Notes under the pieces: model-generated
The model's input: only the letters and a program-made list of their open reading frames with translations
Told to the model about the DNA's origin: nothing
Databases searched by the model: none
Program-made: the position numbers and the translations under genes
In this document: positions 37,792-48,300 of the stretch, in pieces
Layout: the number at the start of each line of letters is the position of its first letter
Position numbering within the stretch: position 1 is the first letter of the stretch
Source: Flavobacterium branchiarum
GTDB lineage: Bacteria; Bacteroidota; Bacteroidia; Flavobacteriales; Flavobacteriaceae
DNA: 64,000 nucleotides
Assembly: GCF_030409845.1 (NCBI RefSeq)
Contig: NZ_JAUFQQ010000003.1
Coordinates: forward strand, 1,922,001-1,986,000
Reading direction: 5' to 3'

Positions 37792-39201
37792 ATGAGTGAT
37801 TTTCGTACAGAGCATGATTTTCTTGGAGAAAAAGAAATACCAAACAATTGTTATTATGGTGTACAAACCGTACGTGCCAAAGAGAATTTTAATATAACAG
37901 GAATCCCTATAGGATCAGAACCTTTATTTATTAAAGCTTTTGGGTATGTTAAGAAAGCGGCGGCAATGGCCAATAGAGATTTGGGTGTATTAGATGCAAA
38001 AAAAGCTGAAGCTATTATTTATGCTTGTGACCGTTTAATTGCTGGCGAGTTTTTAGACCAGTTTATAAGTGATTTAATTCAGGGCGGAGCAGGGACTTCA
38101 ACGAATATGAATGCTAACGAGGTAATTGCCAATTTAGGATTGGAATATCTGGGGCATAAAAAAGGGCAGTATGAGTTTCTTCATCCTAATAACGATGTAA
38201 ACCTTTCACAAAGTACTAATGATGCTTATCCATCAGCTTTTAGGTTAGCTATTTACCTTAAAATAGATGCTTTTGCAGATGCTTTGACAAATCTAAAAGA
38301 TGCCTTTTATGATAAAGGAAAGGAGTTTGCAAATGTAATTAAGATGGGACGTACCCAATTGCAAGATGCTGTACCAATGACATTAGGTCAAGAATTTAAT
38401 GCGTTTGCAACAACTATAGGTGAAGATATTCAGCGTCTGCTTGTAGCTGAACAATTAATCACTGAAGTAAACATGGGAGCAACTGCCATTGGTAGTAAAG
38501 TAAATGCACCAGAAGGCTACCCAGAGTTATGTGTAAAATATCTAGGCGAAGTAAGTGGTATTCCAGTTACTCTTGCAGGTGACTTGTTTGAGGCTACTTA
38601 TGATCCAAGTGCTTTTGTAGAACTGAGTGGTACTTTAAAAAGAAGCGCTATTAAGTTAAGTAAGGTTTGTAATGATCTTCGTTTATTAAGTAGTGGACCC
38701 CGTTGTGGTTTTAATGAAATTAACTTACCAGCTTTACAACCAGGATCATCTATCATGCCTGGAAAAGTAAATCCTGTGATTCCAGAAGTTGTGAACCAAA
38801 CTTGTTTTTATGTTATTGGAGCCGATTTAACGGTTACAATGGCAGCTGAAGCAGGACAATTACAATTAAATGTAATGGAGCCAGTAATTGGTTTTGCTTT
38901 GTTTACATCATTAGAATATCTTGCCAAAGCATGTAACACTTTAAAAGATAAGTGTATTGTTGGTATCACAGCTAATGAAGAGCATGCCAAAGATTTAGTT
39001 ATGAATAGTATTGGAATTGTTACACAACTTAATCCTATTTTGGGGTATGAGGCTTCTGCAAGCATAGCCAAAGAAGCACTTAAAACTGGTAAATCAATAC
39101 ATGATATTGTTGTAACCGAAAGAAAACTAATTACCCAAGCAAAATGGGACGAGATTTATTCTATAGAAAATCTTATTAATCCTAAATTCATCACTTCATG
39201 A
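37792..39201 (+). CDS. aspA: Aspartate ammonia-lyase
   Basis: Converts aspartate to fumarate and ammonia in the cytoplasm. The 469-residue protein has the fumarase/aspartase signature loop GSSIMPGKVNPVIPE with the catalytic serine, the substrate motifs STNMNANEV and SQSTNDAYPS, and GRTQLQDAVP. Aspartase rather than fumarase is favoured by the N-terminus (RTEHDFLGEKEIPNNCYYGV) and by the context between asparaginase and a Dcu carrier. Its stop overlaps the start of the Dcu gene by 4 bases (ATGA), which indicates coupled translation. Confidence 0.94.
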   Translation: MSDFRTEHDFLGEKEIPNNCYYGVQTVRAKENFNITGIPIGSEPLFIKAFGYVKKAAAMANRDLGVLDAKKAEAIIYACDRLIAGEFLDQFISDLIQGGAGTSTNMNANEVIANLGLEYLGHKKGQYEFLHPNNDVNLSQSTNDAYPSAFRLAIYLKIDAFADALTNLKDAFYDKGKEFANVIKMGRTQLQDAVPMTLGQEFNAFATTIGEDIQRLLVAEQLITEVNMGATAIGSKVNAPEGYPELCVKYLGEVSGIPVTLAGDLFEATYDPSAFVELSGTLKRSAIKLSKVCNDLRLLSSGPRCGFNEINLPALQPGSSIMPGKVNPVIPEVVNQTCFYVIGADLTVTMAAEAGQLQLNVMEPVIGFALFTSLEYLAKACNTLKDKCIVGITANEEHAKDLVMNSIGIVTQLNPILGYEASASIAKEALKTGKSIHDIVVTERKLITQAKWDEIYSIENLINPKFITS

Positions 39202-40532
39202 TATTAGTACAGTTCGCTATACTTTTGGCTATGATTCTTATTGGGTCACGGCTTAAGGGAATTGGTCTTGGTGTTATGGGAATGATTGGACTACTCCTAT
39301 TTGTCCTTGTTTTTCATATGCGCCCAGCCGATCCACCTATAGCGGTGCTTCTTATCATTCTAGCCATAGTAACCACAGCTGCCACATTACAAGCAGCTGG
39401 TGGTTTGGATTATTTGGTAAGCATTGCCGAAAAGATTATTAGACGTAATCCCAAGCATATTACTTTTATAGCTCCATTTACAGTTTATTTTTTATGTTTA
39501 TTTGCTGGAACAGCACATATTGTTTATTCCTTACTTCCTATTATAGCCGAAGTATCAGCAAAAAAAAGAATACGACCAGAAAGACCATTGAGTATATCGG
39601 TAGTCGCATCTCACATGGCACTTACAGGAAGCCCAATGAGTGCGGCAACAGCTTCATTAGCGGCTGTATTGGCTTATTCTACAGCAGTAGTGGATATTAT
39701 GAAAGTATGTATTCCTGCCTGTCTAATAGGAATTATTGCTGGTGTTATTTCAGTATGGAAAAAAGGGAAAGAACTTAGTGATGATCCTGAGTTTATAGAA
39801 AAAATGAAAGATCCTGAATTTGCTGAAAGTATTGATAAGACATCCGAAACAAACAGAGAGATAAAACCAGGCGCTAAAACGGCTGTTTTTATTTTTGGTG
39901 CAGCAATAGTACTGATTATCTTTTTTGGTGCTTTTCCTCAATTTCTACCGAACGTTGGGCCTGGAGCAGCAGGATTTGCAGTAGGAGCAGATGGGGCTGT
40001 TAACCTAACAGGATTAATCATTATGATTACTTTATCAGCATCGGCATTGATAATGATAATTACAAAAACGTCTGCAGTTTTAGTTTCAAAAATGAGTCTA
40101 TTTACTTCTATGGCAACGGCTGTAGTTTCAGTACTGGGAGTAGTATGGATGAGTGCTACCTTTATGAGTGCCAATGATGTTTTAATTGAGAAAACTTTTA
40201 GAGAAGTTACATCAGAATATCCTTTTACTTTTGCTTTTGCATTGGTCATCATGGGGGCGCTGACTTTTAGTCAAGCTGCTACTACAAGAATAATGATGCC
40301 AATAGGATTGTCTTTAGGAATTGGTCAACCACATCTGATAGCTATGTTTCCAGCTGTTAATGCTGATTTTATATTACCAGGTTATCCTACATTGGTTGCT
40401 GCAATGGATTTTGACCGAACAGGTACAACCCGTATTGGTAAATATGTGGTTAATCACAGCTTTATGATTCCAGGCCTTGTTACTATAGCTACAACAATAG
40501 CATCAGGTTTTTTATTGAGCATGTTTTTATAA
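39198..40532 (+). CDS. Anaerobic C4-dicarboxylate carrier (DcuA/DcuB family)
   Basis: A 444-residue inner-membrane carrier with about 10-12 helices. Dcu proteins exchange aspartate, fumarate or malate for succinate during anaerobic growth. Family marks are the N-terminal LRHAQ-free helix pair (GIGLGVMGMIGLL), MRPADPPIAVLLIILAIV, FAGTAHIVYSLLPIIAEV, GSPMSAATASLAAVLA and TRIMMPIGLSLGIGQPHLI. Coupled directly to aspartase, it probably brings in aspartate and removes the succinate produced by the reductase encoded divergently. Between DcuA and DcuB the sequence by eye does not decide. Confidence 0.92.
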   Translation: MILVQFAILLAMILIGSRLKGIGLGVMGMIGLLLFVLVFHMRPADPPIAVLLIILAIVTTAATLQAAGGLDYLVSIAEKIIRRNPKHITFIAPFTVYFLCLFAGTAHIVYSLLPIIAEVSAKKRIRPERPLSISVVASHMALTGSPMSAATASLAAVLAYSTAVVDIMKVCIPACLIGIIAGVISVWKKGKELSDDPEFIEKMKDPEFAESIDKTSETNREIKPGAKTAVFIFGAAIVLIIFFGAFPQFLPNVGPGAAGFAVGADGAVNLTGLIIMITLSASALIMIITKTSAVLVSKMSLFTSMATAVVSVLGVVWMSATFMSANDVLIEKTFREVTSEYPFTFAFALVIMGALTFSQAATTRIMMPIGLSLGIGQPHLIAMFPAVNADFILPGYPTLVAAMDFDRTGTTRIGKYVVNHSFMIPGLVTIATTIASGFLLSMFL

Positions 40533-40709
40533 CAGCAATGAGTAGAATTTATATTAATGATTTGTTTTTCTTGCCTCAGAACATCGAAATCACAAGGAAA
40601 ACAAATCATTTATAAAAAAACACAAAAGGGTAACAGGTTAACAATAATTGTATTAGAGATTGTTTTTAGATTGAATAAAAAAAACAAGCAAAATAATTCG
40701 ATATTTATA

Positions 40710-40739
40710 TTGTTTAACTGTATAAACTGCCTATCTTTG
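40710..40739 (+). promoter_or_regulatory. Promoter of tRNA-fMet copy 1
   Basis: TTG (40710-40712), 19 bases, then TATCTTTG (40732-40739): the Bacteroidota housekeeping promoter. The second tRNA copy has the same spacing. Confidence 0.75.
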
Positions 40740-40751
40740 CACCCGAAACAA

Positions 40752-40824
40752 CGCGGGATAGAGCAGTAGGCAGCTCGTCGGGCTCATAACCCGAAGGTCA
40801 CAGGTTCGAGTCCTGTTCCCGCTA
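40752..40824 (+). tRNA. Initiator tRNA-Met (CAT), copy 1
   Basis: A 73-base cloverleaf: acceptor CGCGGGA with TCCCGC, D-arm GAGC...GCTC, anticodon arm TCGGG-CTCATAA-CCCGA with anticodon CAT, and T-arm ACAGG-TTCGAGT-CCTGT. The three G:C pairs at the anticodon stem and the unpaired first base of the acceptor mark an initiator tRNA. CCA is not encoded. It is identical to the copy at 52051. Confidence 0.97.
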
Positions 40825-40830
40825 CTAAGG

Positions 40831-40862
40831 AAAACACCACTTGAAAAAGTTGGTGTTTTTTT
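40831..40862 (+). terminator. Terminator after tRNA-fMet copy 1
   Basis: A stem of AAAACACCA-type sequence with TTGGTGTTTT and a T-run starts 6 bases after the tRNA. Confidence 0.75.
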
Positions 40863-40863
40863 C

Positions 40864-41450
40864 GTTTATAACACATTTTATTATGGAAGAATCTCATGTC
40901 TCAGAAGGACAAGCTTGGAATCAAGACGAACCTTTAGAGCATTAAAATTGGGGTAATGCAGGATTCTCTAAAAAAAGCTTTTTTGTGTTTGCTACTTGTG
41001 GAGATTCTTCGTTCCTCAGAAAGACAAGTTTGAGGGTAATTGAGGATTCTAAAATCTGTTTTGTGTTAGTTACTTGATTAGGTTTTTGTCTCCCCACAGG
41101 TTTCAGTTTTGATTCATTGTGTTCTATCTTTGCAGGCACAGATTGCAAATCTGCACTGTCGCTGTCTACATATGGGAGCTAGCAACTGAATTGGGTTTCG
41201 AAACGCTAGTAAACCATGTCCAACACATCTGTTACACGAGGTATTGCTTAAAGTTTTTTATTCAATTTAAAATTAAACATAATAAAAAAAACAACCCGAA
41301 GGTTGTTTAGATAATGCTATAATTTGATTAGAGTTTAGCATGAAAAAATTAATCACCGACACATCTGAAATACTATCAAATGATTCACCTTTACAGAAAA
41401 AGATATTAAGTCATTTTGGCAATCAATAATTTATAATTTAAAAAAAAAAA
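40864..41450. other. Gene-poor stretch with tiny ORFs and a palindrome
   Basis: There is no convincing gene. Two tiny plus-strand frames exist, 20 codons at 40883-40945 and 29 codons at 41340-41429, without ribosome-binding sites. A sequence ending GTTTGCTACTTG near 41000 recurs near 41080. A 15-base palindrome (CAGATTGCAAATCTG, 41139-41153) resembles REP-type palindromes that accompany single-strand transposases in Bacteroidota. Sequence after the tRNA (AATCAAGACGAA) resembles that after copy 2. Confidence 0.4.
41284..41308 (-). terminator. Terminator for the minus-strand adhesin/barrel operon
   Basis: An 8-base stem (AAACAACC with GGTTGTTT) and a CGAA loop, followed on the minus strand by T residues. 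It lies about 140 bases past the barrel protein gene. Confidence 0.65.
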
Positions 41451-42284
41451 TTATTTAAAATTCCATCCTAATGTCAGTCCAAATGCAACAGGTCGGATTT
41501 TTGCATTTTTATCAGTGCTGTACAATCCGTTAGCTTTTCTATCTGAAGCAGATGTTGGGTTATATCCTATGTAAGATTCATCTTTGTCTTGGTCAAGAAT
41601 AGAACCATAACCATTTTCAAGGAACATCGCTACATACAATGCATTTCTTGCACCCATATCAAATGTAAAACCCAACTCAAACATACTCATTACAATACCT
41701 TTGGTTTGGTATTCACCAGATGCCGAATAATTACTCTGACTACCAAAACCATACTCTGGTAAATTATCAATAGTTAAATTAATATCTGGATAGTAAGCAA
41801 TACCATTTACGCTGCTTGCTGTTGCTTTTATTTTATAATTTACAGGTAAAAAGTACTTCGCACCTGCTCTAAAATTAAAATCAATTCCTTTATTAATATT
41901 CATTTTATACTGTACGAAAAGTGGAATTTGAATAGCATGCAAGGTTTGTCTTTCTTTATAATTACTTGCTGCAACATTATAACTAAAAGCAGAGGTAGCA
42001 GGATCAACTTCAAAATTACTGAGCGTTGCTGATGAATTACTTAAAAAAACATCTTGTTTGTACTGAGAAAATTCTATTCCAGTACCAATTCCGATATGAT
42101 TGTTTAAAGAATAAATGTAACCTGCCTTTATTGCTCCTCCAAGTTCATAACTAGCGTAAGTTCCTTTAACATTACTTTTAATATTTCCAATTCCTGATTG
42201 CACACCTACATAAAACTGTGCAGCCATTGTTTGCGAAATTAAAAATGCAGCTATCCCAATTGTATTTTTTATATTCAATTTCAT
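41451..42284 (-). CDS. Outer-membrane beta-barrel protein
   Basis: A 277-residue protein with a signal peptide (MKLNIKNTIGIAAFLISQTMAAQ) and an eight-strand-type barrel pattern like the PorT/OmpW-like families of Bacteroidota: FYVGVQSGIGNIK, IGIGTGIEFSQYKQ, IPLFVQYKMNINKGIDFNFRAGAKYF, ending in FGLTLGWNFK. It follows the giant adhesin gene by 66 bases in the same direction, so the two are probably co-transcribed. Partner outer-membrane proteins for T9SS adhesins are known (SprB with SprF), but this protein is shorter and is not of the PorP/SprF type; a surface-attachment role is inference. Confidence 0.82.
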   Translation of the reverse strand: MKLNIKNTIGIAAFLISQTMAAQFYVGVQSGIGNIKSNVKGTYASYELGGAIKAGYIYSLNNHIGIGTGIEFSQYKQDVFLSNSSATLSNFEVDPATSAFSYNVAASNYKERQTLHAIQIPLFVQYKMNINKGIDFNFRAGAKYFLPVNYKIKATASSVNGIAYYPDINLTIDNLPEYGFGSQSNYSASGEYQTKGIVMSMFELGFTFDMGARNALYVAMFLENGYGSILDQDKDESYIGYNPTSASDRKANGLYSTDKNAKIRPVAFGLTLGWNFK

Positions 42285-42308
42285 AATTGTTTTTCATTAG
42301 AATAATCC

Positions 42309-42333
42309 GTCCTCATTTATAAAAAATGAGGAC
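42309..42333 (-). other. Intercistronic hairpin between adhesin and barrel genes
   Basis: A 10-base perfect stem (GTCCTCATTT with AAATGAGGAC) sits in the 66-base gap. It has no T-run, so it more likely acts in mRNA processing or partial termination that lowers expression of the second gene. Confidence 0.5.
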
Positions 42334-42350
42334 TTCATACTCTTGATTAT

Positions 42351-45300
42351 TTAATTTTTAACTAGAAGGTTTTTAGTAAAATACTTTCCATTTGCTAAAG
42401 TCATCTTTACAATATAAATTCCCTCAACACTTGGCGCTTCTAAAGTCACTCTACTTTGATTGGTTGTTTTATTGATCATTAGCACGCCACCTATGCTATA
42501 CACTTCAACACGAGTATTTTCTAATCTTGAAGAAGATATAATCGTAAGGAGTTCATAATTTGCATTTGGTTTAACTGGATTTGGAACAATTTTGATATAT
42601 TCCTCTTCTACTGTTGGTGATAAAGTTAACGGACAAGTAGTAATCAATGTACCATCAAGTTTTTCAGCTATTGCATAATAAGTTCCATTTAAATCTCCAT
42701 TTTCTTTATAAAACTGATGCGTTTGACTTGGAACCAAAATTCCGTTTTTGTACCAAGTATACGATTTAAAACTTTTAGAACTATTATCAAAGAAAATAAC
42801 ATTTTCAAACTGTTTTCTAATTAAATTAGGATGACTATTTGTTATAGGTAATACTACTACTGAAGCGGTATTATAATTGTTATTTCCAGCTTGTAAAGCA
42901 TTAACAGTTGCTGAACCATAACCTGTAAAAGTTAATAGACTATTTGTTACAGTTGCAACATCAGTATTTGAAGAAGTATAATTTACAAGCAAACCACTAC
43001 TAGAGGTAGCTGTTAATACTGTTGTAGTCTCTCCATCGCAACCAGATACTAAAGTTTGATTCCAGGTAATTGTTTGATCAGCTTTAGTTATGGTAAAATC
43101 ATTACCAACATAAGTAATACCGTAGTTAGCACCTGCACTCAAACTTCCCTGACCAATTTCATAAGTACCTACATCTTTTCCTGCAGCTCTTGTCAATACT
43201 CCGGTAAACGCATCTCCAGTGACTAAGGTTGGAGTAAAAGTATATGTTAATTTCGGATCGGTAGTACCATACACTTTTGTTTGTGATGCCGAAGTTACAG
43301 TTACTGTTTTACTACCAATGGTTAAATCGGCACTTATATAATTCAAAGTATAATTTCCGCTTAAAGCAAGTGTACCTTGATTAATTGCATAAGTTCCCAC
43401 GTTTTCACTAACAGCTCTATCAAGACTTCCGGTAAAGGTATCTGTTCCATTAAGTGGCGGGTTGAAAGTATAAGTGAATGCTGGATCAGTATCGCCATAC
43501 ACTTTTGTTATAGCAGTTGCTGTTACAGTAATTGTTTGCGAAGTAATAGTAAGGTTAGCTGGTACATAAGTAATCTGGTAGTTTGTACCTAAGCTAAGGT
43601 TACCCTGTCCGATGGCATACGTACCAACGGCTTCGCCAACTGCACGATCCAGATTTCCAGTAAACACATCTGTTCCTATCAATGCTGGGTTAAACATGTA
43701 AGTTAAAGCGGAATCAGCGGCTGTAAATATTTTAGTTTTAGCATCAGCAGTTACAGTTACCGTTTTCTTACCAATGGTTAAATTGGCACTTGCATAATTC
43801 AATATATAATTTCCGTTTAAAGCAAGTGTACCTTGATTGATTGAATAAGTCCCAATGTTTTCACCAGTAGCTCTATCAAGATTTCCTGTAAAGGTATCAG
43901 TGCCTATTAACGCTGGGCTAAAAGTATAAGCAAATACAGGATCAATTGTTCCGTATTCCTTATTACCAGTTGTTCCGTTTACGTTTACTGTTTTCTTAGC
44001 AATGTTTAAATCAGCAGATGTAAATGCTAGAGCATAATTGTTACTTAAAGCCAATGTTCCCTGTGTGATAGCATAATTTCCAATGTTTTCACCAGGAGCT
44101 CTGTCAAGATTTCCTGTAAAGGTATCTGTACCGTTTAGTACCGGGCTAAAAGTGTAAGTCAGAGAATCAGCATCGCCATAAGTTTTGGTTTTAGCTGTTG
44201 CTGTTACAGTAATAACTTGGGAAGTAACGGTCAGGTTAGCCGGGTTGTAAATAATTTGGTAGTTTGAAGCTAAGCTCAGGTTACCCTGTCCGATGGCATA
44301 AGTACCAACATTTTCGCCAGGAGCACGGTCTAGGTTCCCAGTAAAGGTATCAGTTCCGTTAAGTGCCGGGCTGAAAGTATAAGTTAATGTAGGATCAGCA
44401 GCAGTAAATGTTTTAGTTTTTGCGACAGCAGTTACCACTATAGGTTTGACAGTAATGCTTAGGTCTGCTGAAGTAAAGGCAAGAATGTAATTGTTATTTA
44501 AAGCTAATGTTCCTTGTCCAATGGCGTAATTCCCAATGTTTTCACCAGGCGCTCTGTCAAGATTTCCTGTAAAGGTATCAGTACCTATTAACGCTGGGCT
44601 AAAAGTATAAGCAAATACAGGATCATTTGTCCCATATTCCTTATTACCAGCTGTTGCGTTTACGTTTACTGTTTTCTTAGTAATGTTTAAATCAGCAGAT
44701 ATAAAGGAAAGGGTATAATTGTTATTTAAAGCCAAGGATCCTTGTCCGATGGCGTAATTTCCTATGCTTTCACCAGTAGCTCTGTCAAGATTTCCTGTAA
44801 AGGTATCAGTACCTATTAACGCTGGGCTAAAAGTATAAGCAAATACAGGATCAATTGTTCCGTATTCCTTATTACCAGCTGTTGCGTTTACGCTTACTGT
44901 TTTCTTAATAATGTTTAAATAAGCAGATGTAAAGGCAAGAGTATAATTGTTACTTAAAGCCAATGTTCCCTCTGTGATGGCATAATTTCCAATGTTTTCA
45001 CCAGGAGCTCTGTCAAGACTTCCTGTAAAGGTATCTGTACCGTTTAGTACCGGGCTAAAAGTGTAAGTCAGAGAATCAGCATCGCCATAAGTTTTAGTAT
45101 TAGCGGTTGCAGTTACAGTAATGACTTTAGAAGTAACGGTCAGGTTAGCTGGGTTGTAAATAATTTGGTAGTTTGAAGCTAAGCTCAGGTTACCCTGTCC
45201 GATAGCATAAGTACCAACATTTTCGCCAGGAGCACGGTCTAGGTTCCCTGTAAAGGTATCAGTTCCGTTAAGTGCCGGGCTGAAAGTATAGGTGAATGTA

Positions 45301-48300
45301 GGATCAGCAGCAGTAAATGTTTTAGTTTTTGCGACAGCAGTTACCACTATAGGTTTGGCAGTAATGCTTAGCTCTGCTGAAGTAAAGGCAAGAGTATAAT
45401 TGTTATTTAAAGCTAATGTTCCTTGTCCAATGGCGTAATTACCAATGTTCTCACCCGCTGCACGGTCCAGAATCCCTGTAAAAGTATCTATTCCGACAAG
45501 TGCCGGACTGAAAGTATAAGTGAATGCAGGATCAGCTACGCCGTACACTTTGGCTTTAGGAACCGCCGCAACTGCAATATCCTTTTTATTCACGACTAGA
45601 TCATGAGCTACAGGAGTAGCAGCAAGAAAGCTAGAGTTTCCAGACTGATAAGCAGTGATTGTGGTTGTTCCTGATGACAGTATTGTTATTGAGTTTCCTA
45701 ATATAGTAGCTACAGCGGTATTACTAGAAGTGTAAGTAATACCTAATGTAGAACTGCTGGTTGCCGTTAGTGTAATTGGGCTTGCGCCATAAACTGAAGC
45801 GGCAAGCGGATTAAAGGTGATGGTTTGAGATCCTTTAGGAGCGGAAACAATATTTCCAGATTTAGCCCCTTCGTTGCCAGTTAAATCTACTGCGGCGATA
45901 CGGTAAAAATAACCAACACCATTGGTCAAGCTGGTATGGTTATATGTTAAAGTTCCTGCCGGTATGGATTGAATAACTGTGGTTGGGTTAATAGTTGTTC
46001 CTCCATAAAGCATGTATTTGCCAAGATCGGGAGCCGTACTGGCATTCCAAGTAATGGTGTTTTGATTATTTCCTGCAGTACCCGTCAGGCCTGTAGGTGC
46101 AGCAGGAGCAGTTCTGTCAACAGTCACTGTGCTACTGTTAGTGGTCGCGGTTACTGGGATTCCTGCATTTCCTGGCAGATCTGAGAAAGTAATATTAAAG
46201 GCAAGAACTCCTTCAGAAGTCATTGGTGATACCGTATGGGTTGCTACCCAATTATTCGCCCCGCTATTAATAGAAGTTACCGCAATTCCGCCTATGGTCA
46301 CAGTAGGCGTGTTAATAGCTTTTGAGACAGTAAAATTCAGGGTGATAATATCACCTATCTTTGCTAAAGTTGTGGTAAGGTTGTTTGAAGCAATAGCTAC
46401 AGTACTTAGGGTAGGGATCGTTTTGTCATAAGTAACACTGCTGCTATTGGTAGTTGTAGTTACGGTTGTTCCTGCATTACCAGTCGAGCCTGTAAAATCA
46501 ATATTGAAATTAATGGTTCCTTCTGTTTCTGTACCTGCGAGGGTGTAGCTTGCAACAAAGCTGTTTTCACCTGTTGAAGTTGCTACTGCAGGATTACCTG
46601 CAATAGTTACAACGGGAAGTGCAACAACTTCTGAAGCGGTAAACGTTAAGAAGATGGTGTTTCCTGTTTTAGCTGTTTGATTTGAAGTATTATTCGAGAC
46701 AATGGCTACTGTAGTTAATGTTGGTATAGTTTTGTTGTAGGTTACGCTACTGGCATTTGTTGTTGCAGTAACCGCAGTCCCAACGTTTCCGATAACATCA
46801 GTAAAAGCAATGTTAAAGGGGATGACACCATTTGCATCTGTAGCTAATGTAGTGTAAGTAGCTGTCCAGTTGTTTGCAGCTGTATTGGTAACAGTAGCAG
46901 CATTTCCAAAAATGCTAACTACTGGTGTACTAATTGTTTCTGAGGCTGTAAAGCTAAAGGTAATCACATCTCCTGCCTTTGCTTTTTCAGTATTGGCATT
47001 ATTGGATGTAATGCTTACGGTAGTTAAAGTCGGAATTGTTTTATCGATGGTATAAACTTCACCGGAATATCCTACCTGAATTTCATTTCCAATCGAGTTG
47101 ATGATTCCTGTACCTGAACTATTAAGATTCAGTCTTAAGGTTCCTGATCCTGTTCCGGTGTTTACCGTAACCGTACTGGTATTATTATTTCCTATTACAG
47201 AAGTAACAAAAGGACCGTTAATTCCGGTAGTGGTAATACTAAAATCTGTAGTATTAACACCCGTCACATTTTCAGAGAAAGTCAATAAAAATTCTACTAA
47301 AGTACTGTTAGTTGTGGCGCTTCCTGTTCTTGTAATGCTCAGTATGGCTGGTACAGTAGTATTGATAACAATATTTTTGTTGGCGCCTAAAGATCCTGCA
47401 GTTCCTGGAGCTGTCAATGTTAAGTTGGCATTATTTCCTGCAACATCTTTAATCGTTCCACCTGCTAGAGAAAGCGAGGTAGTACTGGCTTGATCCAGAT
47501 CTGCAATACTTTGGTTTAGCGCTACTGTATAGTTAAATACCAAAGCTGTGCTTCCTGAGCCACTCGAGTAACTGGCTGTTCCACCAGAATTAAGACTGAG
47601 TGTTGGTGTTCCTGTTACGGTTACTGCTTCTGAGAAGTTAACTGTTACGGGTATATTGTTACCAATTTTGTATGTTCCGTTTGCTAGGCTGGAGTTAACT
47701 GAACTTACGACTGGTGAAGTGCTGTCTATGACAATATTTTTGTTGGCGCCTAAAGATCCTGCAGTTCCGGGAACTGCCAATGTTAATGTGGCATTGTTTC
47801 CTGCTCCATCTTTAAGTGTTCCTCCGTTTAAGCTGAGTGCAGTTGTACCTGTATAGTCGAGGACGGCACTGGCATCTCCTGCCTGTACAATATAGTTAAA
47901 CGTTAGAGTTGATGTTCCTGAACCACTAGTATAATTTATAGTTGTACCAGAATTCAATTCGAGTCGAGGCGTTCCAGTTACGGTGATAGCCTCAGAAAAA
48001 TTTACGTTAATGTTGATGGGAGCACCAGCATTATAAGCACCGTTGGCATTACTTGAGCTTACTGAAGTCACCGTTGGTACAATTCCATCTATAACAATAT
48101 TTTTGTTGTTGCCAAGGGAATTCGTTGATCCAGGTGCTACGAGAGTTAATGTGGCATCACTATTTCCTGCATCTTTAATAGTTCCTCCATTAAGACTTAA
48201 TGCTGTAGTAGTAGAATAGTCGAGGTCAACAGTACTTTGTCCGCTGCCCACAGTATAATTGAAAGTAAGTGTATTTGTAGTGCTTCCGCTGCTGTAATTA

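Noticed and set aside
40883..41429. Two tiny ORFs (20 and 29 codons)
   Set aside because: No ribosome-binding site, no recognised family, and sequence near the first resembles non-coding text after the second tRNA; kept only as a note.
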